From Blastomyces gilchristii SLH14081 (taxonomy: Eukaryota; Ascomycota; Eurotiomycetes; Onygenales; Ajellomycetaceae), in assembly GCF_000003855.2 (NCBI RefSeq), contig NW_003101680.1, positions 6,120,613 through 6,184,612 on the forward strand: a stretch of 64,000 nucleotides of DNA, read 5' to 3'. Each line of letters opens with the position of its first letter. The stretch's first letter is position 1. Positions 47,964 through 61,009 of the stretch are shown piece after piece. A program made the translations under genes and the position numbers. The notes below the pieces were generated by a model. That model saw only the letters and a program-made list of their open reading frames with translations, did no database searches and was not told the DNA's origin.

Positions 47964-49981
47964 TGTTCTCACTCAATGAAAAGTTGATCAGACTGTTTCA
48001 ATTGAGATATTTCTAAGTCTATTTTCAATTGAAAAGTTGGTCAGACTGTTTCAAAAGAAGAATGAAAGACTTTTGTGTATAAAACACCTGATTTTTTTCA
48101 CACTAGTTCAGTAACTAGATTAGATTTTTGAAGAGAATCTAATAAACTAAAATTGATTTTTGAGATAAATCAATAAAATCTTTACAATCTCTTTCTTGGG
48201 ATACAGTGAGGAAGAGTATGATATCAATTGATAATGAATCAGATAATATGACAGTTTTTAAGAGAAAAACTGATAAAAAATAAATCAATTTTTTGCAGAG
48301 AAATTGATTAAAACTATTCAATTTTATTCTAAATTATTCAATTCTTCTCACACAACAAGTGTGCAACTCAAATCAGTTAATAAAGAGTGTAAAAAAGAAT
48401 TAAGTATTAATGAAAGCTCTTCAGTCACTGAAAAAGTAATTCTTACTTAAAAGAATATAAAATTATGACAGAAAACAGCTCTGTTTTTTATTCTTTGTAA
48501 GAATATTGTATAAAACTCAGAGAAAAACATCTTACTTTTTCAAGAGAAGTAAAAAACTATTTCTAAGATCTTTTTTTTTTTTTTTGCATTAACTGCTGTA
48601 GAAGAATGAGATAGAAACTGCTAAGATATACACTACTGTATACTCTCTATCAAGACTTTTCCTCTTCAGAGTTCTGATATTATAGAGAATATAAGTCTGT
48701 TTCTATATAATAATATAAATATTGTCAGCAGGATATAGAGGAACTGATTATTTATATCTCAAAATAGAAGACTTTGTCAATGATTATATCAATATAGAGT
48801 TAATTCTCAAATTTAATAGAAATCTAGTGTTGCTGTTCTCAATCTCTTACAGAATCTATTGAATATTGAGGTATTAAAACTAGATTTAATATATCTCACT
48901 GTGCAGGGATCAAAGGCTCAGTCAGACCTTGAAGTATACTGATTTTATAGTTGTTGTGTCTGTCCATTATGTATCAAGTACATTATTATTATTATTATTA
49001 TTCTTCCATTATACTCATATGCAAGCGGAGCTTATGATGAGTCCTTGCGTGATGTTAAATACAGGTCAAGTGTTGGTTATACAGGAGGAAATACAGGTGT
49101 TGAGACCACGCCAAGATAACAAGAACATAGGAAAATACAAAGGAGTGACAATTAGATACATGCGATAATAACTTCCCAGCCCAGGAACATAGAGCAATTC
49201 ATTGAAGCGATTTGTACACCTCTGTATTTATTAGGAACCTGAGGTGCTTGAGTTCCGGATTTAATGTATCCCCTGCGGGTTTCGAACCCACGCGCCTTGG
49301 TTTCCCACGCCAAGGTGCTACCGGGTGGCCGCATTAACCATTCGGCCACCGGGGCATGTATCAAGTACAGTTGCTGAGGTATCTTTTTATACTTTTCTGT
49401 CAGGGATGGGCCAGATTGAGAGGGATGATACAAGGGTGAGACTTGGCATTGATGTCTAGATACACTGAAGACAGACCGCGGAGGTTGCACTTCAGAAGTG
49501 GCTGTTGATTATGTGCTTGATATTATCATCAAGGTATCTTTTTGTATTTTTCTGCCGGGGATGGGCCAGATTAGGAAGGGCGGTACAAGGGTGGGACTTG
49601 GTGTTGGTGTTTTGGAACATCAAAGATGGACAGGGTTTTCGCGGAGGTCACTCCTCAGATATCTCCACAACTACAGATTGGGGATCTTCCAAAATCGAGA
49701 AGATTGGTGCATATGGCTAGGTCTCTTCACCTTACAATTTGTATGGCAATTTGGCCCGGGGTTGTGGTGTGGTAGGGGAGAATGAGGGATAATCCCACAC
49801 AGGAGTTTCGAACGACGTCTGGTTCATGTTTGGCTGGATAACTCCACCACCACACGGGGTATGCAGTCGGCGATGGGGTCAAAATGCTCGTATGATCGAG
49901 GGCTTTTCGATGGATCTATCGGCGGGTTCTTATTCGAAAAATCGAGCGAGTTCGTGGTGGAGCGGTTGTCGCGCAGAGCTG
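47964..49981 (-). promoter_or_regulatory. LINE-B 5' UTR with monomers, split by SINE 3
   Basis: Same plan as LINE-A: AT-rich inner kilobase, then a GC-richer outer 0.7 kb with two ~164-bp units. SINE 3 sits in the first unit at ATGTATCAAGTACA. The tRNA-like A/B box pair recurs at about 49770-49860. Confidence 0.65.
48983..49355 (-). mobile_element. tRNA-derived SINE, copy 3
   Basis: Minus strand. Perfect 14-bp target duplication ATGTATCAAGTACA (48969-48982 and 49356-49369). Full head, hairpin (one G-to-A), body and (TAA)n tail. Youngest layer of a four-deep nest: Gy-B2, hAT, LINE-B, SINE. Confidence 0.93.
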
Positions 49982-49994
49982 ACTATGTTATGAT

Positions 49995-50265
49995 ATTATG
50001 TAAGTGAGAAATGATTTCATGGTCTCATTTAATGCCATTTTCAATAATGAGATCAGAATGAAAATGTGACTAAGAATTCAAACATATTCTTTATCTGAGA
50101 CTAGATTTTTATTTGAAAAGTGAATCTGAGACCTTTAATATTTGAAATAACAGGATTTGAAATCAATGTGATGAACACAAATCATGATCAGAAGTAATGC
50201 TTTTAGGCAATATAACAACTGTAAAGTTTGATCCTGGTCTCAGACACGGTCACACGGTCAGTCTA
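49995..50265. other. Right terminal region of the hAT
   Basis: Noncoding. Ends CACGGTCACACGGTCAGTCTA, identical in form to the MITE end. Contains another dispersed hAT motif (AAGTAATGCTTTTAGGCAAT, about 50191-50210). Confidence 0.8.
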
Positions 50266-50273
50266 ATCAGAGA

Positions 50274-53200
50274 AGATAAGCTCATCTATTTAATAACTTT
50301 ATAAATGTCTGAGAACTTTGTGATTATGAAAACTGAGCTTCAGATATCAGAGAAATACTGAGATCTTACAAAGATATTCAGCTCAGTAAAGACAGCTGAG
50401 CTTTTATCTTATTATAAGAAGAATCTGATAATAAATTTAATAGAAGAGTAGAAACTTTTCTGAGAATCAATCTATAAGCTCTCTTATTACAAGACAGAGA
50501 TCTTGCAGATTTATATAAAGAAGAATCTGAAGAATGACTTTATCTGATCTTCACAGATCTCTGTGAAAGTCTTTATAATATTTATAAAGAAGAAGAAGAA
50601 AGATCTTAGATTATATATAGACTATTAAAATCTGAACTTTAAGATAATAAAGAGTCACTATTCTCTATCTCTGATTAAGAATGTAATTAACTATCTTACA
50701 GAAGCTGTTATATTTATATAACTGAATATAATTAATATATATACACAGCTGTGAATACAGTCTAAGAATGAATAAAAGACTGTCTTTAGAACTGCACTAA
50801 GATTATTTAAATATCTAGTGATATCTTTTGATTTAACTAATACTCTCACAGTATTTCAGTCTTTTATTAATAAAATAGTTCATATATATCTGAATATCTT
50901 TGTAATAATATATCTGAATAATGTGATAATGTACTCTGTAAAGAAGAAAGAACACACTGAGTATATACAAAGCATATTGAAGATCTTAGATGAGACAGAA
51001 CTATATATTAAGCTTATAAAGTACAACTTCAGTATCTGTCAGATTGATTTTCTAGAATATATAATCACTACAGATAATATTCAGATGAAATCTTTATAAG
51101 TTAAGACTATTCTATTATAATCAGAGTTAACTAGTATTTATAAGATTCAGATCTTTCTGAGCTTTGTGAATTTCTATAGACAGTTTATCTTTATATTTAT
51201 AAAAATCTTCTTGACTCTTACAGACATACTGAAGAGTGAAAATATAAAGAAGTTATTCTATAAATAAAAAATGAAAAAAATTATTAAGAGAAAAGAGCTG
51301 TGAGAACTTTCTTATCTCAGAAGCTTATAGAGTCTTTATAAGATTAAAATAGATATTTATAGATATAGTAATACTGTTTTACTTTAATCTCTTACTCTTA
51401 ATCAGATTAAAGACAGATATCTTCTTCTTTATAATTTTAGAAATAGTCTTATAACTACAGTTAAATAAGAACTGAGTTTCAGTGATCTTTTTCTCACAGA
51501 AGATGTAATCTACAGAGATTAACTATAGTATTTATAATCAGAAGCTTCTTATAATAGTGAAATTCTTCTGCTACTAATATCACTACTTTAAGAGTCTTAT
51601 AACAGTAATTACTGTTAGAACTGATCATAACAGCTTATAATAGTTCATTTTAGCTAAGAAACTCTCACAGTAGCAGATTCACTGAGCTCAGAGACTGAGT
51701 AAGTTCTGATTCAAGATAGAGTATATTAAGAGAATTAAGAACTCAGTGAATGAACTCTCTCACAGATCTGACTATGTTAAGAAGATCAGAGTAATAGATA
51801 TAGAGAGACTAGAGAAGACAGAAAAGCTTTATAAAATACTCAGACTGAGTATTATAAAGAGATTGACTGAAGAGTCTCTTAATTCTCTATAAGAGAAGAG
51901 AGAGAAAAAAGAGAAAAAGTCTGTATAACTACTCTCTATAACACTGAGAGTTAACACTCTGAGAATCTCTGTGAGAATTCTTGCAAAGAGTATCTATAAT
52001 CTGAAGAATTTATACACTTTAAGAAGTATTATAGAAGATCTGATGTAAGAGAAAACAGAGTATAAGTCTTCATAAGATCTTCTATTCAGATTGTCTGAAC
52101 TGTAATTGAAGAATGAATATACTCAGTATATTCAGAAACTGCTTACAGCAGAAATCAATTCTGCAGAAATAAAGAATTAAAGAGACTTAAATAATCTCTT
52201 ATAAAGAGAGAGCTGAATTTATATATCTATAAATGAGTTTCTATACATAGAACTTATTAAAAGATATTATGACTCTTCTCTAGCAGGTCATTTTACAGAT
52301 ACTAAAACTTATGAGTTACTCATAAGAAAATACTTCTGATTAAAGATGTGAGAACTTATAAAGAAGATAGTGAATTCTTATACTATTTATCAGAATTCAT
52401 AGATAGTGTGATTCAGATTATATAAAGAACTTACTTCTCTACTCATTCTGTAAAAATCTTGAGAATAGCTAGAAATGAACACTCTTATAAGTCTTTCTGA
52501 AAGTAAGAACATATATAATATCTGTTTTGACAGTGTGCTGATGATAGTAGATTACTTTATCAAGATAATATGCTTTATACTCATCTACAAGAACTTAAAG
52601 TCAAAGAATTTGACTTATATCTTTATTCACAATGTAATNNNNNNNNNNNNNNNNNNNNNNNNNNNNNNNNNNNNNNNNNNNNNNNNNNNNNNNNNNNNNN
52701 NNNNNNNNNNNNNNNNNNNNNNNNNNNNNNNNNNNNNNCATGAGTTAGTGATAAACACTGTTCTCAGATAGAGATCAATCTTACAGAGAAGTTCTGATCT
52801 GATCTGATAATTATACTGAAGATCTCATAAGATCTAAGTACAGCTTTTTATTAACAGATAGATGATCAGATAGAGTGTTTGATAAGTATATTAAAACAGT
52901 ATCTGCAGTACTTTATCAATTATAATCAGAATAACTGACTGTATTAATTATCACTTACAAAGATTATATACAATAACTCAAAGTATATTAGCACAGATAA
53001 AACCTTCTTTAAGATACTTACTGAGACTTATCTGTGAATAATCTTGATAAACTCACAAGAGTACACTATAGAGTGTGATGATGTCTGTAAACAGACTGAG
53101 AGAATTCAGAATATTCAGAAGAAAGTCTATAAATTCTTGAGAAAGACTCAAGAGTATCAGAAGAGATACTATAACTTCAAGCATATTATAAAGAGTTTCA

Positions 53201-53638
53201 AGAAAGATAATAGAGTCTGACTAAGTCTAGAAAATATTATTACATAGAGATCTAGTAAGAAGCTGAATCTCTTATAGACAGAGTCTTATAAGATTATAAA
53301 GAAAGTTAGCTTACAGTTTTATAGATTGAAACTATTATCTGAGCTATAGATATACAATGTTTTTCATATCTCATTACTCTACAAATATAAGAAATTCTTA
53401 GAAGAGAACTCTGTGACTCATCACTCTATTTATAAAGTACTAGAGAGTGAAAGAGAATATCAGATCAAAGAAATTATTAACTCAGAGAAGTGAGATTATA
53501 AGCTCTGATTTAAGGTTCAGTGACAAGAATATTCTGACAAGATACATGAGTTCACTTGAGAATTATTCAGACAGATAAGATATCTGCAGAAGCTGAGACA
53601 TGACTTTTATACTATGAATTCTGATAAGTCAGAATGAC
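50274..53638 (+). pseudogene. Gy-B2 pol, 3' part (RT to chromodomain)
   Basis: RT: YLNNV near 50915-50925 (both Asp lost). Integrase: first catalytic Asp kept at about 52548 (VDY), where Gy-B1 has Asn, so the two copies have lost different residues. A 100-N gap falls just before the second Asp block. Chromodomain remnant at about 53450-53580. Heavy transition damage including many TA in place of CA. Confidence 0.85.
52639..52738. other. Assembly gap of exactly 100 N
   Basis: Lies in the Gy-B2 integrase. In Gy-B1 the sequences that flank it (CACAATATAAT and CATGAATTA) are only about 7 bases apart (20097-20119), so the real gap is probably a few bases and 100 is a placeholder. Confidence 0.9.
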
Positions 53639-54144
53639 TAGACTGACTGTGTGACCGTGTCTGAAACCAGGATCAGAATTTTTGATAGTCTTATTACCAA
53701 TTCGACTGATCTCATTACACAGTTTTAACATTAGATAGTAGTCTCATACTATCTCAGTGAGACTTACTGTCTACTCTTGTCACATTTTCCAAATAATATC
53801 ATGATTTCCACTTCTCAATTTAAATTATTTTTATTGCTTTAAATGACTTTAAATCTTATTTGAGCATTATCAAAAAGTGTTACTTTTTAAAAAATTAAAA
53901 ATAGTCTAAAAAAAACTTTAAAATATCTAAAAATAATAACTTTATGCCAAGAATGAAACTAAATGAGATTAAATGAGACCACTTTCTCATTTTTTTCAAG
54001 TCATGGTTTCATTTTGAGATCTGATATATAGTCACTTTATATGTTTTTTTAATAATTAGTCCCAGCGGGATTCACGCCAAGAAATGTATGAGATCAGATT
54101 AAATGAGATCAAACGTGAAATTCATGATCTCAGAGACCAGTCTA
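53639..54144 (-). mobile_element. hAT-type MITE, copy 2 (506 bp)
   Basis: Perfect 8-bp target duplication AGAATGAC (53631-53638 and 54145-54152). Ends TAGACTGACTGTGTGACCG and GAGACCAGTCTA. More decayed than MITE 3: GGGAC and TCCCA runs read GAGAT or TCTCA. Inserted just after the Gy-B2 chromodomain. Confidence 0.93.
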
Positions 54145-54369
54145 AGAATGACATAGTCTTCACTAAGAACCTGATTATAATAAAGATATTAATACTGTTA
54201 TTTATAAACTCTAGTCTACAAGATGATAAGTTTCTACTGAGATAAATAGTTTGTGATATATAAAAAGAGAAGAAGAAATCATATTCTTATCAAAAGCTAA
54301 AAAACAAAGAAAATAAAAACAGAACTGTGAACATAATTTAGAGATTAATAAAGAAAAAACAAGAAAATT

Positions 54370-55440
54370 CACACTTATATTCTTAATATCTGTGACACTT
54401 AATCTCTTTATAACTATCAATTCCTCTCTTCAAAGAAGCAGAGAGTATTATACTCATAATACAGATAATTATTGCATTTGGCATGAAGACTGTCAGAAAT
54501 GCATAGACTTCAGAGAAGTCAGATATCAGAGTATATACAGTTATAGCAGAGTCTTAAAAACTAGTTATCTATACATGTAATCAGATATCTCTTATAAAGC
54601 TGTATTCACTCTCTCAGTTGTACTGAAGTATTCAGTCTAGAAATAATTGAGATATGAAGAGAGAGCTCATCTGCTCAGATTAACTCTCATTATAAATTTA
54701 TAACATTCATATTATCTCAATCACTTGAATTTTACAGGTACTCAGAGACTTATCTCTCATTGACAATGAGATTGCAGAAATGCACTGTGATGTGAGAACT
54801 GTTAATAGAAAACCTAGATATATTTGCATATATCTAATCAGAGATTGTACAGATAGAGAGAAGATGATCATAGACTTATAAGACTGCAGAGAGCACTGAC
54901 AGCACTGAGAGCTTTGTAGAAACTATTAGCTAGAGTCTGTAAGAAATTACTTATAGAGAGACTTACAGTAAAGAGTGAGACTACACTACTTAGAGTCAGA
55001 AGCTGGTCTGAGAGAGACACAGAGTTAACTGCTGATCTGAAGATTAAGTGCAGTGACAGAGCTGAGAGAGATAAAGACACTGTTATAAGCAGTAACATCT
55101 CTGCTTCATCAGTCAGTAAAAAGTGATTAGAGAAGTTACAGAGACACTTATAAGAAGCTCAGCAGTAGTCAAACATTATTTATAAAGATATTAAAATTGA
55201 AAAATTTTTATTCTTGAGAAGTTCTTGAATTAATATATAGATATTATCAGAAACACTCTCTCTCTATCATCTGAGTGAAAATACTTCACAGATAAATGAG
55301 AATACTCACAGTTTATAAGAATAAGAGCTGTTATAGAAAAAGAGAAAAAAAGATGAAATTTCACAGACAGATCTGAGATATTTATACTACTTTAGAGAGA
55401 TTTATTTACATTATAAGTAATTTCACAGAATAGTCAGATC
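54370..55440 (+). pseudogene. Possible post-pol ORF of Gy-B2, function unknown
   Basis: Counterpart of 21230-22400. The first 62 codons are open (54392-54580) and contain CIWHEDCQKCIDF. Later the same frame gives LARVCKKLLIERLTVKSET and RVRSWSERDTEL. Conserved order between two independently decayed copies hints at coding origin but does not prove it. Confidence 0.4.
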
Positions 55441-55980
55441 ACTTTAATAAATAAAAAAGTGATTATAAATTACAGATCTGAATCTTTCTATATAACTATA
55501 AAGAGTAATTGTAGACTGTAAATATCTTGATTCTATAATTCTACAGAGTTAATGAAAGAATAGAAAATTCCTCACAATTCTACAGTATCAAAGAATGATG
55601 ATTTATAAGAATGAGTGAAAGATTAACTTATGAATACTTCTCTTTGATAAGAGTGATCTTATAGAGAGTGATTCATCTGTGAAATGAATCTGTGTAATAA
55701 TTATATAGAAATCTTATGAAAATAATTGAGAGTTAATCAGAACTCTTCTGTATGAAAGATTTGAGATGAATCTGTATAATACTGAGAGAAAGATCTGCAG
55801 GTTATAAAGAATCTCACAGAATAAGAAACTAAGTAATAGACTCTTTTCTCTTCATAGTAATGAGGGATTTTTTCTCACTGAGATTTTTTATAGATATAAA
55901 GAGTTTTTAGTGAGTATTACTACAGTACTGAGCTGATTCTATGAAATTACTCAGTGAAAGACTTCATGAACAAAGTCTTA

Positions 55981-55994
55981 GAGAGAAGAAGATA
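55981..55994 (+). promoter_or_regulatory. Polypurine tract of Gy-B2
   Basis: GAGAGAAGAAGATA abutting the 3' LTR. Confidence 0.7.
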
Positions 55995-56252
55995 TGTAAG
56001 AAATCTCACTTCTTACAGATTCTTTATCTCTATTTCTATCTCTCATATAATTAGTAGAGTTAGCAGCTCTTAGCTACACACAACTATATAGACTGAAGTT
56101 CACAAATACTATTTATAACTCAGCTTAAATACTATTATATATTTAATCTCTATATTTTATCTTTCTATCACAAATACTTCTAGTAGTTAACAGTATATAT
56201 CATACTAAGCTGCAAATATCTGAATAATCATCTGTAAGTACTTATTCTTACA
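55995..56252 (+). repeat. 3' LTR of Gy-B2
   Basis: 258 bp, TGTAAGAA to TTCTTACA. The most decayed Gy-B LTR in the window (CTAGCGGCCC reads TTAGCAGCTC). Followed by the target duplication ATAAA. Confidence 0.92.
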
Positions 56253-56257
56253 ATAAA

Positions 56258-56440
56258 TATCTTATACATTTAAAATGTCATAACTCTTAGATCTTTTACT
56301 AACATTCTCTTTATAAGATCTTGTTACAGAGTCAGAGTAACTGATAAGTATAGTTTTATTTAGAGACTTAATATTTACTTAACTGATAGTTTATTTCTCT
56401 ATTTCTTATATATTATTATGTATTTAAATATCTCAGTGAG
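56258..56440. other. Unassigned flank between Gy-B2 and Gy-C
   Basis: Continuation of the 28531-30532 sequence across the Gy-B2 insertion. No gene seen. Confidence 0.5.
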
Positions 56441-56731
56441 TGTAAGAGGCCTATGCTGAATAGATCAGTATAATATATAGATCTTATATAACAAAGTGAA
56501 AAATGTTAAAGAAGGAAAAGAAAGAGAAGATGCGAGAATCAGCGATTGAGATGAATATTTCTATATGTATGCAGTGTGTACACGGTGGAGCTTCGGGGTG
56601 AAAGAATAGAAATTTCATGGGTTTTTCAGCTGAGAATTGATGATTGAGAATGACTGAGAATCAGAGCTTTCAGTGAAATCTATGAAGTATAAAGAAATAG
56701 TTTATATAATGATCTGATACAGTCTGTCACA
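56441..56731 (-). repeat. Probable 3' LTR of Gy-C (291 bp)
   Basis: TGTAAGAGGCC at the left and CTGTCACA at the right, next to a pyrimidine tract GCTTCTCTCTTCTCT (56734-56748) that is the polypurine tract on the minus strand. The partner LTR is outside the window, so limits rest on TG/CA ends and the tract. Confidence 0.55.
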
Positions 56732-56759
56732 TTAGCTTCTCTCTTCTCTGATCATGTAT

Positions 56760-59700
56760 AGTTCTCATCAGTCAAGGGCTGTGATCTCAGATAATACAGA
56801 ACTCAGAGTTCAGATTGAATGATTATAGCTGACTCATTTTATAAGATATTATCAGTCATGACTACAGAGTCTCTTATCAAGAATATCTTCAATCTCTCAT
56901 TCAAGTTCATTATCTTCTTCTATGATCCCTGGTGACTGTCAGTTAGAAGTCAGTTGAGAAGAAAATGAGTCAGTGACAGTATAGTGAAGTAAGCTTGTAT
57001 GAAAGACATTATGAATTTCTGATAATGTGTCAAGACAGTAGTTGTAGCTATCTAGAACTTCTATCACTTTATACTTGATATAACAGTAATTCAGTGTATA
57101 AGATAAATATGTGATCTGTATATTTTTTATATTTTTAAGATTCAATCACATCAAGTCTTCTATCTTATATTATTCAGTGAGATCTTGATGAATATTGATT
57201 TAGTTCTCTTGATCTTGTTTTGTGATTATCATGAAGACCTCTGCTCAGTCACAGATATCTCAGAGCTTTGTTACTATATTATCAGTAATTTGAATCGGAC
57301 TGTGAAGATTCAGTGTGAACTGTGTAATCTCTAGAAGATTCAACACCTTTATGTGATAACTGTGTGTAAGGAAGAATGAGCTTACACCTGTTAAAATAAC
57401 ATCTCAATCATTGATAGTGACCTCTGTGTGTAGAAGAAGATCATATCAATCATCTTGTAAGTAATTGTAGAATTTATAGAGATAATTCTTTACAGTCTGA
57501 ATTATCTGTTCTGATGCATTATCAGTCTCAGAGTGATAGATAGTTGATAAACAGCATGTAATCTTGAGAACTTGACAGATTCTTGTTCAGAGAGTACTTA
57601 TGAATTGATGGCTCTGATTCAATACTATAGATCTCAGTAATTCATGTATTCAATAGAATAGACTCTGTAGAAAAGCTTCAGTGACTTGTTCAGTGTTCAT
57701 CTTATTACAAGATTTCAATATTATATCTTTGCTTAACTGGTTTATAATGATCAGAATGTTTCTACAATCTTTACTCTTAGAGAGATTAGCAGTGAAGTTA
57801 ATTATCACATCTTATCAGATTCTATCAGAAACATTGAGTGACTTCAGCAGATCTTTTCTACAGTTCTTTCATAAGGTGATGAAAGAACAATAGTTACAGT
57901 TTCAGACAAAATGTCTGATGCTGTTTAATATCTCAGATCAGTAGAATTCTTGAGAGACTATTCAATACAGTTATTCATGATCTGAATGATTGATTATACA
58001 TGAATCATGCATCTCTTACAGTATTCAGATGTGTAAGAGTTCAGAGTGAGAGACTCAGTGTCATTCATGAAATCATAGAGTATTATTATCATCAATTGAA
58101 CATTCTGAGATATCAATTCTTATATATAGTTCTGGGGGAAATCAGAGTGCTTCTTGATATACTGCTTCAGTGAGAGTCTGAAGAAGTGCATCAGTCTGAG
58201 CTGCTGTATATCACAGTTCATTCAGTGTAGAAGAAGTGAAGATATCAGTATCAGTGTCAGTTTAAAGAGAGAGTGTTCTAATTAAAGAAGTGTGTATAGT
58301 GTCATGAGTTATTCTATCTTGATTAACTAATATCTTTGAATCTAAGAGCTGATGCTCTCAGTTCATTCAACAGATGTCTGTTACATTGAAAGGCATATCT
58401 TACTCTTATTATGAGAGAGTATCTGTCATTAAGTTCTGACTGCTAGATCAGTAGTGTATTATAAAATGAAAGTAGCTTAAGAACTCAGATTATTATATCT
58501 GTTATTCAGTAAGTTTACAGATTATTGTGAAGTACTTGAGATTCTTATAATCTGTGATTATCTCAAATTCAGAGACACTTCAGAGTTTAAAGTCTCATTC
58601 TTCTAGAGAGTGTACAATTGTGAGAAGTTTCTTATCATAGATCTTATAATTGCATTCAGTGAGACTCAGTTTCTTAGACATGAAGATATATGATTGTAGA
58701 ACATCTTCATTATTATATTATAATATAGCTTCTTCTATTATATAGTCAGAGAAATCAGCTTCAATAACTGTTTCATAATCAGAATCAAATATTATTAGTA
58801 GAGAAGTATTGATGAATATCTTCTTTATCTATATGAATGCAGCTTCAGTGTCTGCTGATCACTGAAATACTGAGTTCTTCTTGATGAGTTCTGTAAGTGA
58901 TCTCATAATATCTGAGAAGTTTTGTATAAATTACTGATAGAAGTTAGTAAATCCAATGAAGCTTTGTATATCTTTCACAGTATACAGAGCTTCTCATTCA
59001 AGAATGATAGAGACTTTCTCAGAATTCATTCAAATCCCCTTATCAGCTTCTGTGATAAAATTCAGATATTTGATACTCTTGACTTCAAAATTACACTTAT
59101 CAATATCTATTAATAGTTCTGCTTCTTGTAGTTATTGTAATATCTTTTGTATATGTTCTTGATATTCTTTTCTGAACTCATCAGTGAAGATGAGAATGTC
59201 ATTGAGATATATAGATATGAATTCATCAAGGAAATCTTGAAGTGCTCAGTTAATATACTTCTGAAATATACTGAGAGCATTAATCAGTCTGAAGAGTGTG
59301 ACTACTCATTCAAAGAGATTATATTATGTTTAAAATACTGTAAGTCACTCATCTTCTTCAGTGATGCAGATCTTATGAAACACAGTGATAATATTTAACT
59401 TTGTAAATCATTGAGCTTGTTCAATGTGAGCTAGAGTTTCAAAGATAAGAGATAAAGAATAGCAGTTCTTCTTTATTAATCTGTTCAGTTCTCAATAGTT
59501 TACACAGAATCAGAGTTCTTTATCTGATTTCTTTGCACAGAGAATAGAGACTGCAGCAGAAGAGTTGCTAATGTGTATGAATTCTTTATTCAACAGATCA
59601 TTGAGTGTCTTTTAAAGAAGAAGAAGTTCATCTTGAAACATGTTATAAAGAGAGCCTTATGATGATTCAGAGTCTTTATCATTCTTCTTTTCTAATTTGA

Positions 59701-60400
59701 TGCTGTGATTCACTTCTGAGTCTTGTAAGAAGAATATGTTCATAATATTATCTTGTCAGAAGATATCTAGATATTTGTGATATTATTGAGAGAGTTTTGT
59801 ATGAGAATCTGTTATTGTGACACAGAATAACTTTTCTAGAGTCTTTTTGATATCAGTCAGACTGACAGAGTAGATTATTACATAGTTCTGCTGTCAGTGA
59901 CCTTGTTGATGATTCTGTCAGCAACTTCTTTTTCAGAGAGTTTTATATATGTTGACAGAGATCTGTCTCAGATTCATGAATTTGTGAATATTATCTTCAT
60001 GAATTCTATCATTATTGAGGAATATTAAGCTTCTATTTCAAGTGTCTGGCAAGATGCCTTGTTCAGATAATCAGGCAAGTTCTAACATAAGATCATAATT
60101 AAGATTATTAACTTTGTATATGTAGGCATCTTCATATTCATGTTCTCTGACATCTATGATCAATTTCATCATATAATGAGTACAAATGTCTTTTGAGTCA
60201 TTAAATCCTGTGAGGACTCAGGGTTTTGATAAGAGAATATACTGAAGATTGTAATATCTTACAACTGAAGATTTAATCATTGTATAATGACATAGACTGC
60301 TGTCTATCATGACTTTCATATTATACATGTTATTGATCACAGTAGATACAAGAATTGCATTTATTGTTATTTTTTCTTCAAATTATTATTGTCTGATCTC
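56760..60400 (-). pseudogene. Gy-C pol: protease, RT, RNase H, integrase, chromodomain
   Basis: Minus strand. Protease: VMIDSS near 60300-60320 (normally DSG) and NYDLMLELA near 60080. RT: YLND at 59198-59209, then ILIFTDEFRKEYQEHIQKIL, and FIGFTNFY in the connection. Integrase: second Asp box IVLNQSHQF near 57590-57620 (normally VSDRGPQF, Asp lost) and YHSETDNASEQII near 57500 with the Glu kept. Integrase C-terminus 56939-57145 reads YKVIEVLDSYNY and HNVFHTSLL. A chromodomain (EIEDILDKR, then YLIK.VSY) lies at about 56790-56900. Stops are of transition type. Confidence 0.85.
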
Positions 60401-61009
60401 TTCAAGCTTCTGTTTATAAATTTGAACAGAAGCTAATCTTTTCTCTGTTTCATTGAGACATTCTCATAGTTATTCTCTGAATCTTTCTCTACTGTAATGT
60501 GATTGATGTGAACAGACACTGATTCATTCTTTGAGTAAGAAGGCACTGATCTTTCTCTTGAGTAAGAAGATGCTGATCTTTCTCTCAAGTGAGAAGATAC
60601 ATAGATTAATTAGCAGTTGAAAGTGATGTGTTCTGATCAGTTACAATTGATGTATACTTCATATTGACATCAGTCAGTAACTTCTTTGAGAGTGATCTCA
60701 GAGACTTAAAAGCCTGTTTGAATAGTGAAAACTCTTGCTTATACATAGATATTTGAATCTACTCAGTGTATGATATCTGCATCATTGTTGTTATTCTTCA
60801 GTGCAGGTGTATAAGTAATGTAATGTCTTCTATCACTGTTCTGTGTACTCTTGAGCTTGATAAGATAGTTATTCAATGTTCTGAGTTGTGTGCAGAAGCC
60901 TTCATAAGTCAGGTGTTTGTTTACACTTATAAGAGCTTATAAGAGTTTGAAAGTCAATGTCTTCTTGAGTATGCTAATCTTTATTTAATTCTCTCAAGAT
61001 TGATTATCT
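60400..61009 (-). pseudogene. Gy-C gag or gag-pol junction, remnant
   Basis: Position upstream of protease implies gag. No clear zinc knuckle could be read before LINE-D cuts the sequence. Called by context only. Confidence 0.4.

Larger units (their letters stand above)
41984..49981 (-). mobile_element. LINE-B, full-length Tad-like LINE with SINE in its 5' UTR
   Basis: Target duplication ACTATGTTATGAT (13 bp) at 41971-41983 and 49982-49994, inside the hAT. About 7.6 kb once SINE 3 and its duplication are removed, matching LINE-A. Same order: (TAA)n end, 3' UTR, ORF2, ORF1, 5' UTR with monomers. The 5' end reads CTCTGCGCGACAACCGCTCC on the minus strand, where LINE-A diverges from it. Confidence 0.92.
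35959..50265 (-). mobile_element. hAT DNA transposon with nested MITE, LINE and SINE
   Basis: Terminal inverted repeats start TAGACTGGCCG (left) and, on the other strand, TAGACTGACCG (right). An 8-bp target duplication ATCAGAGA lies at 35951-35958 and 50266-50273, the size typical of hAT. The block is 14.3 kb. Without LINE-B (plus its duplication) and MITE 3 it is about 5.8 kb. The transposase is on the minus strand at 36900-38800, and a second ORF lies upstream of it. Inserted in the protease region of Gy-B2, whose unbroken sequence is seen in Gy-B1. Confidence 0.9.
30538..56252 (+). mobile_element. Gy-B copy B2, chromodomain Ty3/Gypsy element expanded by nested insertions
   Basis: LTRs at 30538-30795 and 55995-56252 (both 258 bp). 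A perfect 5-bp target duplication ATAAA lies at 30533-30537 and 56253-56257. Removing LINE-C, SINE 2, the hAT block and MITE 2 leaves about 7.3 kb, equal to copy B1. It is more decayed than B1; many CA sites kept in B1 read TA here. It contains a 100-N assembly gap in the integrase. Confidence 0.93.

Noticed and set aside
56441..56731. A further Gy-B LTR, because it also starts TGTAAGA
   Set aside because: After the first bases it does not match Gy-B, and the adjacent pol is a different Gypsy family.
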